From: an uncultured Sulfurimonas sp.
GTDB taxonomy: Bacteria > Campylobacterota > Campylobacteria > Campylobacterales > Sulfurimonadaceae
Length of the DNA: 64,000 bases
Assembly (NCBI RefSeq): GCF_963662755.1
Contig: NZ_OY759725.1
Location: forward strand, 2,121,781-2,185,780
Reading direction: 5' to 3'
Shown: positions 15,833 through 26,300 of the stretch, piece by piece
How the letters are laid out: the number at the start of each line of letters is the position of its first letter
Numbering within the stretch: position 1 is the first letter of the stretch
Program-made: the position numbers and the translations under genes
The notes under the pieces: generated by a model
What the model saw: only the letters and a program-made list of their open reading frames with translations
Databases searched by the model: none
Told to the model about the DNA's origin: nothing

Positions 15833-17372
15833 TATAGCTCTTTTACTTGGTGCATCTACTGCACTAAGTGCTCAAAGTTTTGAGGATTTTAAACGTTCAC
15901 AATCCGCATCATTTACAAAGTATAAAGATGAGCGCGACAATGCTTTTAATGACTACTTAAAACAACAATGGGAAGCTTATAATGTATATAAAGGGACTCC
16001 TTTATATGAAAAACCAAAACCTAAAGTAATACCTCCTGCAAAAGTAACAAAAATCAAAAGTGTTGGACCAAAAGTAAGCATAAAAGTTAAAAAAATAGAG
16101 TTTGTTGAACCAAAACCAGCTCAAAAATTTGTAATATATAAAGAAGCAGAAGAAAAAAAAGAAGATATCAAAATTAATGTAATTGAGCCAAAAAAAGAAG
16201 ATATCAAAATTGTTGTGGTTGAACCAAAGAAAGAAGAAATAAAAAAAGAGATCATAAAACCTAAAAAAGTTGAAGTTGTTACCAAAGATATTAGTTTTGA
16301 TTTTTTTGGAAGTGAGCTAGGTTTTGATGTGCCAAAAGGTATAAAGAGTGCAAAGTTTTATCCACAAGACAAAGAGGGAATAAGCAACTTTTTTAATAGT
16401 GCAGCTTCTAGTGAGTATGAAAACTTTATAAATGACATACAAACTGTCTCTAAAACTATGAATCTTAATGATTGGGGTATTTATCTTTTAGTTCTTGATA
16501 TTTCAAAGCACGTGTATTCAAATCAAGATGATGCAAATCTTCTTAGTTGGTTTATATTTAACAAGATGGGATACTCAGTTAAAGTTGGACTTGCTAATCG
16601 ACATGTGGTTTTGCTGCACTATTCTAAAAAAATTATCTATGCAACTCCAAATTATAGTTTTTCAAATAAAAAATTTTATGTAGTAGCAAATTATGCAAAG
16701 AGTAATGTTGGAAGACTGTACTCATATAAACAAGATTATCCAGGTGCTACAAAACCTTTAGATTTATCTTTAAGTGAACTTCCAAATTTTATGTCAAACA
16801 TGAAGAAAAAAACACTCTCTTTTGAAGAGTATGGAAAAAATTATGATGTTTCATTTGAGTACAACCAAAATCTAGTGGATTTTATGGCTACATATCCACA
16901 AGCTGACTATGAAACTTACTTTAATGCCCCAATAGATAGCAGAACATACAGCTCTATTGCAAAAGATATCAAAAAGTATGTAGATGGTAAAAAAGCTGGA
17001 GATGCTATGAACTTCGTACTTCATTTTGTTCAAAAATCTTTTAAATATGAAAGAGATGACCAACAATTTGGAAGAGAAAAAGTTATGTTTGCAAACGAAA
17101 CACTTTACTATGACAAATCTGATTGTGAAGATAGAGCTGTGCTTTTTTCTTATCTGATAAAAGAGTTATTTGGCATCGGTGTAGTAGGTGTAAAATACAA
17201 AGATCATATGGCAACTGCTCTTTACGTACCTATGGATGGAGATAGCGTAAAAGCAGATAAAAGAAAGTTTGTTGTGGCAGATCCAACTTACATAAATGCA
17301 AGCATCGGTCAAAGTATGCCAAAGTACAAATCAATTGCTCCAGACAACTTTATAGTTGTCAAAAGAGATTAA
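15768..17372 (+). CDS. Transglutaminase-like periplasmic protein downstream of flgH
   Basis: About 534 residues. A signal-like segment (FSIALLLGASTALSA) is followed by a Lys/Glu/Pro/Val-rich linker with repeated EPKKEDIK units, then an alpha/beta region and a C-terminal transglutaminase-like fold. Likely catalytic residues are C453 in SDCEDRA, H480 in DHMATA and D505 in ADPTYI, the Cys-His-Asp order of this fold, which in bacteria often acts as a cysteine protease or peptidoglycan enzyme. The start is uncertain: ATG 15768 and GTG 15777 or 15735 all lie inside the flgH 3' end and none has a clean ribosome site, implying translational coupling. A flagellar or envelope role is inferred from position. 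Confidence 0.75.
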   Translation: MLTVRQNKDGEPKLFRLLGHFSIALLLGASTALSAQSFEDFKRSQSASFTKYKDERDNAFNDYLKQQWEAYNVYKGTPLYEKPKPKVIPPAKVTKIKSVGPKVSIKVKKIEFVEPKPAQKFVIYKEAEEKKEDIKINVIEPKKEDIKIVVVEPKKEEIKKEIIKPKKVEVVTKDISFDFFGSELGFDVPKGIKSAKFYPQDKEGISNFFNSAASSEYENFINDIQTVSKTMNLNDWGIYLLVLDISKHVYSNQDDANLLSWFIFNKMGYSVKVGLANRHVVLLHYSKKIIYATPNYSFSNKKFYVVANYAKSNVGRLYSYKQDYPGATKPLDLSLSELPNFMSNMKKKTLSFEEYGKNYDVSFEYNQNLVDFMATYPQADYETYFNAPIDSRTYSSIAKDIKKYVDGKKAGDAMNFVLHFVQKSFKYERDDQQFGREKVMFANETLYYDKSDCEDRAVLFSYLIKELFGIGVVGVKYKDHMATALYVPMDGDSVKADKRKFVVADPTYINASIGQSMPKYKSIAPDNFIVVKRD

Positions 17373-17374
17373 TT

Positions 17375-18913
17375 TTAGTAGTTGTAGGCAACTTTATAAG
17401 TTGGATCATCTTCTTCGTAAGCGCAGTGATGTTCAGCTTTTTTGAGTATAGCTTTACAATCTGCTGATAAATGACGAAGTAGAAGGTTTTTACCTGCATC
17501 TTCGTATTTTTTTGTTATGGCATCTATTGCTTCAACGCCAGAAGCATCCATAACTCTTGCATCTCTGAAATCTATTACAACTTTTGGAGGGTCATTTGGG
17601 ATGTCAAAATTATCTGCAAATGTTGTAGCTGAGCCAAAAAATAGCGGACCTTCAAGCTCATAAACTCTTGTTCCATCAGCTTCAGTTTGTACTCTTGCGA
17701 AGATTCTTGCATGTTTCCAAGCAAAAGCTAGTGCGGAGATAATTACACCAGCTATAACCGCAATAGCCAAATCTTCAACAACAGTTATGATGGTTACTGT
17801 AAGCATTACAAAAGCATCAGTTTTTGGCATACGGCTAAGTCTTGAAAAGCTTGACCACTCAAATGTGCCAATACTTACCATAAACATAATACCAACTAAA
17901 ACAGCCACTGGAATTGCATTTAAGATTCCGCTCATTGAAACAACAAGGATTATAAGTCCAACTGCTGCAACAAATGATGAAAGACGTCCAATACCACCTG
18001 AAGTGTAGTTAATGATACTTTGTCCAATCATAGCACAACCAGCCATTCCACCAAAAAAACCACAAGTTATATTTCCAGTTCCTTGAGCTATACACTCTTT
18101 GTTAGCAGAACCGCGAGTATTGCTAAGTTCGTCCAAAACAGAAAGAGTAAGAAGTGACTCTATAATGCCAACAAGCGCCACAATAACGGCATAAGGTAAA
18201 ACCATAACGATAGCATCTAGGCTAAATAAATTTTGTGGAATAACAAAACTTGGAAGTTGACCAGCAAACTGACTCATATCTGCTAAACCACTTAAAAGAA
18301 GAGTGTCTATACTTGTAAAATAGACTGTTAAAGTTATAGTTATGATAGCTATTAAACCAGCTGGAACAGCTTTTGTGTACTTTGGAAGAAGATACATAAT
18401 GAGCATAGTGATAAGCACTAAAATATACATCATATAACCTTGACCTTCAAAAAATTTAAACTGTGCAGTTGCAATAACTATAGCAAGTCCATTTACAAAT
18501 CCATGAATAGCAGGGGTGGGAACAAGACGTATAAATTTACCAAGTTTTAGTAAGCCTATAGATATTTGAATAAGACCTGCAATAATACTAGCAAGTAAAA
18601 TATAGTGAAGAATACCCATAGCAAGAGCTTCTCCAACTAAACCTTGAGCTGATAAAAGCTCATTTGCTTTAATACTCAAACCTACTAGAACGATTGCTAC
18701 AGCACCAGTAGCACCTGAAATCATACCAGGTTTACCACCGATGAGTGCGGTAATTAAACCTAAAATAAAAGCAGTATAAAGACCAACAATAGGACTAACT
18801 CCTGCAATAAAAGAAAATGCTATAGCTTCAGGAACTAAGGCAACGGCGACAACTAAACCAGAGAGAATATCATTTTTGATATTGGCAGATGAGTATTTTT
18901 TTAAATCAAACAA
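17375..18913 (-). CDS. SulP-family anion transporter with STAS domain
   Basis: A 512-residue inner-membrane protein. It has about 10-12 hydrophobic helices, the N-terminal signature DILSGLVVAVALVPEAIAFS, then GMISGATGAVAIVL and GGMAGCAMIGQS, and a C-terminal STAS domain around VIDFRDARVMDASGVEAID. SulP members carry sulfate, bicarbonate or other anions with sodium or protons. The substrate cannot be read from sequence, and bicarbonate or sulfate are the main options. It is convergent with the transglutaminase-like gene (2-bp gap) and divergent from the YajG-like gene. Confidence 0.93.
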   Translation of the reverse strand: MFDLKKYSSANIKNDILSGLVVAVALVPEAIAFSFIAGVSPIVGLYTAFILGLITALIGGKPGMISGATGAVAIVLVGLSIKANELLSAQGLVGEALAMGILHYILLASIIAGLIQISIGLLKLGKFIRLVPTPAIHGFVNGLAIVIATAQFKFFEGQGYMMYILVLITMLIMYLLPKYTKAVPAGLIAIITITLTVYFTSIDTLLLSGLADMSQFAGQLPSFVIPQNLFSLDAIVMVLPYAVIVALVGIIESLLTLSVLDELSNTRGSANKECIAQGTGNITCGFFGGMAGCAMIGQSIINYTSGGIGRLSSFVAAVGLIILVVSMSGILNAIPVAVLVGIMFMVSIGTFEWSSFSRLSRMPKTDAFVMLTVTIITVVEDLAIAVIAGVIISALAFAWKHARIFARVQTEADGTRVYELEGPLFFGSATTFADNFDIPNDPPKVVIDFRDARVMDASGVEAIDAITKKYEDAGKNLLLRHLSADCKAILKKAEHHCAYEEDDPTYKVAYNY

Positions 18914-19058
18914 TTGTTAGAGGCCTTGAAGATGGTATTTTAAATTTTTGAATTGTAGCTAAAGAGTAATGAAGATTTGCTTTGATATGGTGCGTTTAAA
19001 AAGTAAAAGTCAAGATATGATATACTCCAAGTTAAATTAATTTAGGAGATAGTTTGGT

Positions 19059-19622
19059 ATGAAAAGTATATTTTATTTATTTGTAGTTTTGGTGTTTTTA
19101 GGAGGATGTTCATATAAAAATGAGTCCATTAATCTCTCTTCATATAACACACAATATACAGGAGAAAATTCAAAAGAAAACAAAACTGTAAATATAGTTT
19201 CAGTAAATGATGTAAGAGTTGATAAAAAAACTATAGGTTACTTGCTTGAAAATGGCAATAAAACACTAAAGTTTTACACTAATGATAATTTAGAAAAAAA
19301 ATATAGAGATGGTTTAAACACTGCTCTTTATATGGCTGGGTTTAAAGAAGCTTTAGATGCTAAAGCAGATTTGTCTGTGAGTGTAAACATAAAAAATATA
19401 GAGCTTATAAAAGATGACAAAAGCTTTGATAAAAATCTAAAAGGTCAGATAGATTTAGAAGTAATAGTTAAAAGAGCAAATGAAACTATTACTTTAAATT
19501 TTAAACCATCAGCATCTAAATGGATAGCTTCATCATATAGTTCAAAAGACTTAGAACCTTTTTTAAATGAGATGTTTTCAGACAGCATAACAGAGATTGT
19601 ATCAAGATTAACTCGATACTAA
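19059..19622 (+). CDS. YajG-like outer-membrane lipoprotein
   Basis: 187 residues. The signal peptide ends FLGGC (lipidated Cys17). The body resembles the YajG family, with a VNIVSVNDVRVDKKTIGYL segment near the N terminus. No function is established for the family, whose E. coli member is a putative lipoprotein. A possible promoter (TATACT preceded by TGA) lies about 30 bp upstream, and GGAG precedes the start. The 145-bp gap to the SulP gene holds divergent promoters and nothing else I recognise. Confidence 0.75.
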   Translation: MKSIFYLFVVLVFLGGCSYKNESINLSSYNTQYTGENSKENKTVNIVSVNDVRVDKKTIGYLLENGNKTLKFYTNDNLEKKYRDGLNTALYMAGFKEALDAKADLSVSVNIKNIELIKDDKSFDKNLKGQIDLEVIVKRANETITLNFKPSASKWIASSYSSKDLEPFLNEMFSDSITEIVSRLTRY

Positions 19623-19668
19623 ATTATCTGTGATAAAATTAAATATAAAATGAAATGGAGTAGAAAAA

Positions 19669-20532
19669 ATGAATAGTTTTAACAATATTATACTAGGTTT
19701 AAATATTTCAAATAATGCACAAAATATTTTAAATAGAGCTTTTTTATTAGCAAAAATGAACAACTCAGAAGTTGTAGTAACTCATGCTGTTGATGTTGGT
19801 TTTTTTGGTAAGTTTATCACAGAAGAAAAACTAGAAAAACTAAAAGATAGTGCTATAGTTAGTGTAAAAAAAGAGTTAGAAAAAACTAATACTCAAGGTG
19901 TCAAATATTCTATAGAAGTTGAAAATGCAAAGCCATCAGATTTTGTAATTCAAGTTGCAAAAGATAGAGAAGCTTCCCTTATTATAATAGGAGCAAATGA
20001 AAAAAAAGATTTTGCAACTAAAATTTTAGGTTCAACAGCACACAATATAGCGCAAAAGAGCAACCTTCCTCTTCTTATAGTAAAAAATAATTCTACAGAA
20101 GAATATAAAAACATAGTAGCTTTTACTGATCTCTCAGAAGTCTCACAAAAGAGTTTAGCTTTTAGTAGAGATTTTTTCAATCAAAAAGATATTAAATGTG
20201 TTTATGCTTATAAAAAAATGAGTGAGATTGATTATATTTACCACGATGAGATAGAAAACAAAGATGAGATTGAAAAAGAAGTAGAAGCGTACGAAAGAGG
20301 AAGATTTGATGAATTTGTAAAAGAAAATAATCTTACAAATACAGAACTTATAGAAGAGAGAATTGGAGCTACAAATGCTATAATGACTTATGTCAACAAA
20401 AATAATAATGACTTGGTAACACTAGGTTCTAGTGGTATAAATTCTGTAGGTTCTTTTCTTTATGGTTCAACATCATCATACTTGATGCAAAACCTAACAA
20501 GCGACATTTTAGTATATATTCCTAAAAAATAA
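19669..20532 (+). CDS. Tandem-domain universal stress protein
   Basis: 287 residues with two UspA-type domains. The first ends with LIIIGANEKKDFATKILGST, a G-x2-G-like nucleotide loop followed by GST. The second ends with LVTLGSSGINSVGSFLYGST, the fuller G-x2-G-x9-G-S ATP-binding pattern. Such tandem proteins resemble UspE in layout and help survival under energy or oxidative stress. It is likely a single-gene unit, ending at a shared terminator with valS. Confidence 0.88.
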   Translation: MNSFNNIILGLNISNNAQNILNRAFLLAKMNNSEVVVTHAVDVGFFGKFITEEKLEKLKDSAIVSVKKELEKTNTQGVKYSIEVENAKPSDFVIQVAKDREASLIIIGANEKKDFATKILGSTAHNIAQKSNLPLLIVKNNSTEEYKNIVAFTDLSEVSQKSLAFSRDFFNQKDIKCVYAYKKMSEIDYIYHDEIENKDEIEKEVEAYERGRFDEFVKENNLTNTELIEERIGATNAIMTYVNKNNNDLVTLGSSGINSVGSFLYGSTSSYLMQNLTSDILVYIPKK

Positions 20533-20555
20533 CTCTCTTAGTCTTTAAGAGAGTT
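20531..20555. terminator. Bidirectional terminator between usp and valS
   Basis: Two 10-nt arms (20531-20540 and 20546-20555) pair perfectly around a 5-nt loop. On the minus strand the stem is followed by a run of six T, making a strong terminator for valS. On the plus strand the run is weaker (TTTAGTTGTT). The valS stop codon lies inside the stem. Confidence 0.85.
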
Positions 20556-23165
20556 TAGTTGTTCTTGTACTTTTTCTTTTTTACTTTGCGCATCTGCTAA
20601 AAGCTCACGATTTTTCGCTAGAACATCTTCAGGTGCGTTTGCAACAAATCTTTCATTGCTTAGCATTCCATTTAGTTTATCTACTTCTTTTTGTAACTTT
20701 TCATCTTGTTTAGTAAGTTTGTTGATAATAGGAGTTAAGTCTATAGAATCAGTAGGAATAAAAGTCTCACACTTGTCAGCAATATCACTTACTGCATTTT
20801 CAATTTTTGCATCTGTAAAGATAAGCTCTTTTTCAACTTTTGCAAGCTTCATAATAAACGGAGTCATCATCTCTTTGTCTTTATCTGAGATGCCATCTAC
20901 TTTAACATAAGCTTTGTTTATTTTTTGATTTGCCATATCTACTAAAACTTTTGCACGTCTGATGGAGACAATAGCATCCATGATTATCTCAAACTTTTTC
21001 TCTTCTTTTCTCTGTTTAGTCTTGCTTGGATATGCAGATATCATAATAGACTCAGATGTCTCTAGCGAAGTTCCTGAGAGTTCATGGTATAGATGCTCTG
21101 TGATAAACGGCATAAAAGGATGAAGTAGTTTCATAGCCTCTTTAAAGATAGCTCCAAGTTCAATTATAGAGCCTTTATCAGCTTTGCTTAACTCAATACC
21201 CCAATCACAAAACTCATTCCATAAAAATCTATACATAACCGTTGCAGCATCGTTGAACTTGTACTCATCAAGTGCTGAGCGAACTTCTTTAGTAGCAAGA
21301 TTTAGACGCGACACCATGTAACGACCTAAAGTACTCTCAACACAAAAACCTTTTAAATCAGGGAAAGTCTCAGAGTTCATTTGTAGGTATTTAGATGCAT
21401 TGTAAAGTTTATTTGTAAAGTTACGGTTTAACTCTAATTTTTCTTGACTCATTCTGATATCACGACCTTGAGCAGCACTTATAGCAAGAGTAAAGCGTAA
21501 GATATCAGCAGAGTATTTATTTACCATATCTAAAGGATCAATTACATTTCCTTTAGATTTACTCATCTTATCGCCATTTTCATCACGAACTAAAGCGTGA
21601 AGATAGATGTGGTTAAATGGAAGTTGTCCATTGAAGTTTTCACCCATCATCATCATTCTAGCTACCCAAAAGAAAAGGATATCAAAACCTGTTATAAGTA
21701 ATGTATTTGGATAAAAGTCTTTCATATCTTGTGATTGAAATAGTTTGTCCATCTCAGTGTCGCCATTTCCCCAACCAAGAGTTGAAAAAGGCCATAGTGC
21801 AGAGCTAAACCAAGTGTCAAGAACATCAGGGTCTTGAGTTAGGTTCTTAGATGCACACTTAGGACAAGATTCTGGATGCTCTTTTTGAGATGCAAATTCA
21901 TGCTCACAATCATCACAGTAAAATACTGGAATCTGATGCCCCCACCAAAGTTGACGAGAAATACACCAATCTCTAAGTTCTCCCATCCAAGAGTTGTAAG
22001 AGTTTATCCAATGTGGAGGGAAAAATTTTGCTTCTCCATTGTTTGTTTTTTCTATAGACTTATCCGCTACTTTGCTTTTTACAAACCACTGCTTAGAGAT
22101 ATAAGGCTCTACTATGTTTTTACATCTATAACAGTGTCCTACTTGATGTTTATGGTCTTCGATTTTGACTATATAACCCTCTTCATCAAGACGTTTTACG
22201 ATGATGTCACGAGACTCTAATCTCTCTAAACCTTTAAACTCTTCAGCGTAGTCGTTAAGTATTCCTTTTTCATCAAAAACTGTGATGAACTCTAAGTCGT
22301 GTCTTTTTCCAACTTCGTAGTCATTTTGATCATGCGCTGGAGTAACCTTAACTACACCAGTTCCAAACTCCATATCAACATGCTCATCAGCGATGATAGC
22401 TACTTCTCTTTGAAGAAGAGGAAGACGGATTTTTTTGCCAATAAGATGTTTATAACGCTCATCATCAGGATGCACCATAACTGCACTGTCACCAAAGTAT
22501 GTCTCAGGTCTAGTTGTTGCAACTTCTACATGACCACTTCCATCAGCAAAAGGATACTTGATGTGGTAAAACTTACCATCATGGTCTTCATGCTCAACTT
22601 CTATATCACTAAGTGCACCATCGTGAGTACACCAGTTAACCATGTAGTTTCCACGAACTATTAAGCCATCATTGTAAAGATGAACAAAAGCTTCTTTTAC
22701 TGACTTTTGAAGCCCTGCATCCATAGTAAAACGCTCACGCTCCCATGCAGGAGTTACACCCATTTTACGAAGTTGGTCTGTCATGATGCCAGCTGATTCT
22801 TCTTTCCATGCCCAAGCACGTTCTAAAAATGCCTCTCTACCAATCTCTTCTTTTGTTGTTCCCTCTGCTAAAAGTTGTTTTTCTACAACATTTTGAGTAG
22901 CGATTCCCGCGTGGTCAGTTCCTGGTTGCCAAAGAGTTTTGTAACCATCCATTCTTTTGTATCTAGTTATGATATCTTGAAGTGTAAATGTAAGTGCGTG
23001 TCCAATGTGTAGACGACCTGTAACATTTGGTGGTGGCATCATGATAGAGAAGTTTTTCCCCTCTTCTTGAATGGCCTTATTTCCATCTACTTCAAAGTAT
23101 TTTCTATCTTCACATATTTTGTAATATTCGTTTTCTATTTTGCTTGGTTCATAGCCGTTTGACAT
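20538..23165 (-). CDS. valS: Valyl-tRNA synthetase
   Basis: Charges tRNA-Val, with editing of threonine. The 875-residue class I synthetase has the HIGH motif as GRLHIGHAL near residue 52 and KMSKS in GDKMSKSKGN near residue 535. It has cysteine zinc-binding pairs around YCDDCEHEF and CPKCASKN, the LLITGFDILFFWVARM helix, and the ValS-specific C-terminal coiled coil beginning near residue 800. Full length. It is divergent from the alpha-2-macroglobulin gene. Confidence 0.98.
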   Translation of the reverse strand: MSNGYEPSKIENEYYKICEDRKYFEVDGNKAIQEEGKNFSIMMPPPNVTGRLHIGHALTFTLQDIITRYKRMDGYKTLWQPGTDHAGIATQNVVEKQLLAEGTTKEEIGREAFLERAWAWKEESAGIMTDQLRKMGVTPAWERERFTMDAGLQKSVKEAFVHLYNDGLIVRGNYMVNWCTHDGALSDIEVEHEDHDGKFYHIKYPFADGSGHVEVATTRPETYFGDSAVMVHPDDERYKHLIGKKIRLPLLQREVAIIADEHVDMEFGTGVVKVTPAHDQNDYEVGKRHDLEFITVFDEKGILNDYAEEFKGLERLESRDIIVKRLDEEGYIVKIEDHKHQVGHCYRCKNIVEPYISKQWFVKSKVADKSIEKTNNGEAKFFPPHWINSYNSWMGELRDWCISRQLWWGHQIPVFYCDDCEHEFASQKEHPESCPKCASKNLTQDPDVLDTWFSSALWPFSTLGWGNGDTEMDKLFQSQDMKDFYPNTLLITGFDILFFWVARMMMMGENFNGQLPFNHIYLHALVRDENGDKMSKSKGNVIDPLDMVNKYSADILRFTLAISAAQGRDIRMSQEKLELNRNFTNKLYNASKYLQMNSETFPDLKGFCVESTLGRYMVSRLNLATKEVRSALDEYKFNDAATVMYRFLWNEFCDWGIELSKADKGSIIELGAIFKEAMKLLHPFMPFITEHLYHELSGTSLETSESIMISAYPSKTKQRKEEKKFEIIMDAIVSIRRAKVLVDMANQKINKAYVKVDGISDKDKEMMTPFIMKLAKVEKELIFTDAKIENAVSDIADKCETFIPTDSIDLTPIINKLTKQDEKLQKEVDKLNGMLSNERFVANAPEDVLAKNRELLADAQSKKEKVQEQLNSLKD

Positions 23166-23324
23166 TTGTATCGCCTTGTTTAGAGTGCTTAAAATTTCGC
23201 GATTATATCTTAAAAGAAGTGAGGCTTTGCTTAGATGCCAACATCTAAAGAGGCTATATTTGTTTTAAGTAGTAATTATTTTGTAAAGTTATATAATGAA
23301 AGGATATTAATTTTTGGAGACTTT

Positions 23325-26300
23325 ATGAAAGCTATATTATTTATGATATTTACTCTGCTCATCACCCAACTATATGCACAATCAAATGATTTTTTAAAAG
23401 TTCTTCGCATAACTCCAAACGGAAATGATGCGAGTGCATCAAGTCAGATAGTTATAGAGTTTGATAGAGATGTTGTAGCTTTGGGAGAGGCAAGGGTAGA
23501 TGCATCTGCTCTTGACATAAATATAACTCCAAAACTAGAGTGTGAGTGGAGGTGGTTAAGCCCATCCGCACTAGCTTGTCAACTAAATGAAATCACAAAA
23601 CTACAAGATGCAACTGAGTACACAGTTGTTGTAAACAAGGGCATAAAAAGCCTAGATGCTAAAGAGATGCAAAGTAGTTATAAGAGTGAGTTTACAACTC
23701 AAGGAGCAAAGGTAAACTATGCTTATTTTAAAAAGTGGCTATCTCCTGTAACTCCTTTAATGGCACTTAGATTTAATATACCTGTAAAAAAAGAATCTAT
23801 AAAAAAAGCCATATATTTTAGTGATGCTAGTGGCAAGAGATTTGATGTAGTTGTATTTTCTAATAATCTCCAAAGAGTAAAACCATACTATGAAGATACA
23901 AAACAAAATTTAGATGCTAACTCCACTAAGGACTCTCTAGTTTGGATAATCGAGCCAAAAGAGAGGCTTCCACAAAAGAGTGAAATATTTTTAAATGTAG
24001 GGCAGGGATTAGAAGCTTTAAGTGGAGGACAAAGTAGTCAAAAAGTTGGAGTTCTTAAAAAGTTTATGACTTTTGAAAAACTAGAGTTTAAGGGCATTGT
24101 ATGTAAACCTAAGGGTAAAAAACTAAATGAAAACATAAGTTTTAAAACTCTTAAATATGCAGATAAACAAAACAAAACTTGTAAACCGCTATCTTTAGTT
24201 GGACTACTATTTAGTTCCCCTGTTTCAAACTCTTCGCTTAAAAAAAGCGTAACTTTTTCTCCAAAACTTAATGAAGGAAGAGAAAATTATGATCCATGGA
24301 AAAACAGTTATGATTACAACATAGTCTCATATCCTCATATAAAAGATAAACTTTATGTAGTCTGGTTACCTGAGAATTTAAAAGCAAATAAAGAGTATAA
24401 AATTTCTATAGATGCTAGAAAACTACAAGATTTATTTGGCACTAAAATGGAGCAAACAAAGAGTATAAAGTTTAATTTTTTTACAGCACATAGAGAGCCA
24501 AGGTTAAATCTAAACTATACTCATGCAGTTTTAGAAAGCGGAGTTGATAGCTCTTTGTCTGCTTATGTTACTAACTTGGATTTTATAGATTTTAACTATG
24601 AAATACTCAACGTTGATACTCATAAAAAAGATTTAAAAAGAAGTTTAAAAATAAAAAAGATAGAAGATGTTGCCTATAAAGTACCTCTTGGTATAAGAGA
24701 TATGATAGGAGATAAATCAGGTGTTTTTTATGGAGAGTTGGTACAAAAACCAGTTGTAGATGCTAAAGATATTAACAAACTTTTTGCGCAGGTAACTCCA
24801 TTTAGTGTTCATGCAAAAATGGGTCATTTTAACTCTATGATATGGGTGAGTAGATTTAGTGATGCTCTAGCAGTAGCAGATGCAGAGGTGTCACTTTACA
24901 GAGGGACTTATGAGGATTTAGCAAAGTTAGAGTTAGTAAAGAGTAATCTAAAAACAGATAAAGATGGTTTTGTAAGATTTGATGGCATAAGTGAACTTGA
25001 TCCAAATTTACAACACTTTTCGTATTGGCTTGATAGTAAAAAACCTAGATATTTTGCAATGATAAAAAAAGACAAAGAGATGGCTCTTTTACCGCTTGAT
25101 TATAACTTTCAAGTAAGAAGCAATGGAACTTATGCATATACACAATCATATCTTCAACACTCATCAGCGTGGGGAACAACAGCTCAAGGTGTTTACAAGT
25201 TAGGCGATAAGGTTGAGTTTAAACTCTATGTTAGAGATCAAAATAACACTAGCTTTGTAGCACCAAAAAAATCAACTTATACTCTTAGTGTTTTTGACCC
25301 ACAAAGAAAAGAGCTATATAAAAAAACAGCTATAACTTTAAATGATTTTGGCTCATTTAGTGATGAGTTTATTGTGCCAAAAAATGCAACTACGGGTAGG
25401 TATTTTTTTGAATTAAAAAGAGAGTATCAAGTTGATTTAAAAGAGAAATTTATAAACTTTAGACCTATGAGTTTTTTAGTTAGTGATTTTACTCCGTCTC
25501 CATTTAGGGTAAAAACTGAGCTAAACGGAGAGTCATTTTCTTCAGATGAAAATATCAAAGTTAGCTCTTTAGCTACTCTTTTTTCAGGCGGAGCTTTTGG
25601 AGATGCTGACATAAGAGTAAACGCATATCTAAAACAAAAGAGATTTTTTTCTAAAGAGCCTCTTACGAAGGGTTTTGCTTTTAGTAGTCGAGGAAAATTT
25701 TCTAAAAACAATCTTTTAGATATAAGAAGTCGCTTAGATGCAAAGGGAGAAAATGAAACTATTTTTAAAATTCCTAAGTTTGATTTATATTATGGTTCTA
25801 TAGTTGTTGAGTCATCTATAAAAGATGATAGAGGTAAGTTTGTAGCATCTAGTGCAAGAGCGAAGTATTTTGGAAGAGATCGTTTTGTAGGACTTAAAAA
25901 TACAAGTTGGATATATGAAAAAGATAAAAGCGCCCAGATAGAAGTTGTAGTAGTAGATAAAAAATCAAAACCTATATCTGGAGTTGAAGTAGATATAAAG
26001 ATAGAACATGAAACTTATGTAGCATCTAAGGTAAAAGGTGCTGGAAATGCATTTTTAACTCAGACTATAAGAAAGTGGATTGAAGAAGATAGATGCAAAG
26101 TTATATCATCAGAAGATATTTCAAAATGTGAGTTTACTCCAAAAAATACAGGTTATTATAGATTTGTAGCTACTATAAAAGATAGTAATAACAAAGAGCA
26201 TAAAAGCACTATATATGCATGGGTAACTGGTTCTGGTTCTTTACTTTGGAATGATAGCAACGATGCTACACTAAAAATAGTACCTGAGAAAAATAGCTAT

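Noticed and set aside
16130..16280. Repeated EPKKEDIK-coding units in the transglutaminase-like gene as a possible DNA repeat array
   Set aside because: Only two or three imperfect units within a coding linker; no spacer-repeat structure as in CRISPR.
22299..22664. Plus-strand open frames inside valS
   Set aside because: Shadows of a strongly conserved synthetase gene; no ribosome sites.
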